In this document: in pieces, positions 12,142-12,772 of the stretch
Position numbering within the stretch: the first letter of the stretch is position 1
Layout: every line of letters starts with the position of its first letter
NCBI GenBank assembly: GCA_041574955.1
Contig: JBFGNS010000122.1
Coordinates: 1 to 12,772 of the forward strand
Length of the DNA stretch: 12,772 nucleotides
Reading direction: 5' to 3'
From: CALZJC01 sp041574955
GTDB taxonomy: Bacteria; Acidobacteriota; Thermoanaerobaculia; Multivoradales; JAHEKO01
Translations under genes and position numbers: made by a program
Notes under the pieces: model-generated
Told to the model about the DNA's origin: nothing
Seen by the model: only the letters and a program-made list of their open reading frames with translations
The model's database searches: none

Positions 12142-12218
12142 GGGCAACCGTGCGCCCGGCCGGGGCGAAGTGATCTGCGGAAGCGGGTTGTGCGCCGCCG
12201 GCGCGACGGGAAGCCCGG

Positions 12219-12247
12219 TTGAGGGGCTCGGGGCCATCGGCTAGACT
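12219..12247 (+). promoter_or_regulatory. Promoter of the nuo operon (TTGAGG-17-TAGACT)
   Basis: TTGAGG (12219-12224) and TAGACT (12242-12247) are separated by exactly 17 nt, the best sigma70-like pair in the window. The expected start near 12254 gives a leader of about 18 nt containing GGGAGGG (12258-12264), 7 nt before ATG 12272. It places the beginning of a transcription unit immediately before nuoB, implying that nuoA is not directly upstream in the same operon. Confidence 0.55.
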
Positions 12248-12271
12248 GCCGGCGGCCGGGAGGGTCGAGGA

Positions 12272-12772
12272 ATGATCGGAGAAAGCTGGCTCACCACTCG
12301 CGTCGAGGCCCTCGAGGAATGGGCGCAGCGCAACTCATTCTGGCCGCTGCCGTTCGGCACCGCCTGCTGCGCGATCGAGTTCATGAGCGTGGTGTCGAGC
12401 CACTACGACGCCGCCCGCTTCGGCTACGAGGTGGTGCGCTTCTCGCCGCGTCAGAGCGACCTGCTGATCGTCGCCGGCACGATCACCGACAAGATGGGCC
12501 CGGTGCTCAAGCGGATCTACGACCAGATGCCGGAGCCCCGCTGGGTGATCTCGATGGGCGCCTGCGCCTGCTCGGGCGGCTTCTATCGCGCCTACCACGT
12601 GATGCAGGGGATCGACGAGATCATCCCGGTCGATGTTTACGTGCCCGGCTGTCCGCCGACGCCCGAGGGGCTGATGTACGGCATGCTCCAGCTCAAGCAG
12701 AAGATCGACCGCGAGCGGCGCCGGCGCAAGAAGGAGAGCTCGAAGCATGCCGACCGTGACGGCGACACCGCC
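12272..12772 (+). CDS. nuoB: NADH-quinone oxidoreductase subunit B (Complex I, N2 cluster subunit), truncated by window edge
   Basis: Peripheral-arm subunit of respiratory Complex I that carries the N2 [4Fe-4S] cluster, the last electron carrier before quinone. The frame is open to the window end; 167 codons are visible. All four cluster cysteines are present: C32-C33 (FGTACCAIEFM), C98 (MGACACSGGFY) and C127 (VPGCPPTPEGL). Their spacing (65 and 29 residues) equals that of E. coli NuoB. RFSPRQSDLLIVAGTIT and the invariant MPEPRWVISMGAC are also intact. ATG 12272 follows GGGAGGG and a good promoter. The basic C-terminal tail (RERRRRKKESSKH) continues past the end of the window, so the full length is unknown. 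No nuoA is found in the 130 nt upstream, where the rubrerythrin-like gene ends. Confidence 0.95.
   Translation, partial: MIGESWLTTRVEALEEWAQRNSFWPLPFGTACCAIEFMSVVSSHYDAARFGYEVVRFSPRQSDLLIVAGTITDKMGPVLKRIYDQMPEPRWVISMGACACSGGFYRAYHVMQGIDEIIPVDVYVPGCPPTPEGLMYGMLQLKQKIDRERRRRKKESSKHADRDGDTA
12747..12772 (+). CDS. nuoC: Probable start of nuoC (NADH-quinone oxidoreductase subunit C), truncated
   Basis: ATG 12747 opens a second frame overlapping the end of nuoB and is preceded by AAGGAG (12731-12736) at 10 nt. Only eight codons (MPTVTATP) are visible, so identity rests on the usual nuoB-nuoC order and the ribosome site, not on sequence similarity. Confidence 0.45.

Noticed and set aside
10683..12173. 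Plus-strand open frame running from opposite the phosphatase through the rubrerythrin-like gene
   Set aside because: It is antisense to the phosphatase and out of frame with the rubrerythrin-like gene; no ribosome site or domain.

Overview
This is a very GC-rich bacterial chromosomal window, densely coding with short gaps. The strong G/C third-position bias makes almost every real gene cast long antisense shadow frames. The gene content is chromosomal and mostly housekeeping: leucine-type biosynthesis, XerD, Complex I, a lytic transglycosylase and a PP2C phosphatase. It suits an Acidobacteriota-like or other deep, high-GC Gram-negative-type bacterium. That placement is inferred from gene style, since no rRNA or taxonomic marker is present. 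I see no tRNA, rRNA, CRISPR array, insertion sequence or phage gene.

Left part (1-3833, plus strand): the 3' end of a DUF819 membrane protein; a 3-isopropylmalate dehydrogenase-like gene (leuB); a divergent LeuA-type synthase behind a good TATAAT box and a perfect 9-bp inverted repeat; and xerD, which starts on a GTGA overlap with the synthase. Middle (3996-8838): a zinc-ribbon/SAM methyltransferase that appears to use a CTG start, overlapped (GTGA) by a single gene fusing a perosamine-synthase-like aminotransferase to a DPM1-like polyprenyl-phosphate glycosyltransferase. A GT39 membrane glycosyltransferase faces it from the opposite strand, and the two stop ends overlap by 38 bp. Together these three proteins could make an amino sugar, load it onto a lipid carrier and transfer it across the membrane. 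The logic resembles the ArnB-ArnC-ArnT scheme, with the B and C activities in one polypeptide.

Right part (8839-12772): a divergent intergenic region starts a small secreted lytic transglycosylase, apparently leaderless. It is followed tail-to-tail by a membrane HAMP/SpoIIE-type phosphatase on the minus strand. Divergent from the phosphatase is a short rubrerythrin-like protein with incomplete diiron ligands. The window ends in nuoB and the first codons of nuoC, with a recognisable promoter (TTGAGG-17-TAGACT), so a nuo operon probably begins here.

Two start modes recur. Some genes have a good Shine-Dalgarno sequence. Others have none, but carry a -10-like hexamer only 7-13 nt before the start codon, suggesting leaderless or near-leaderless mRNAs.
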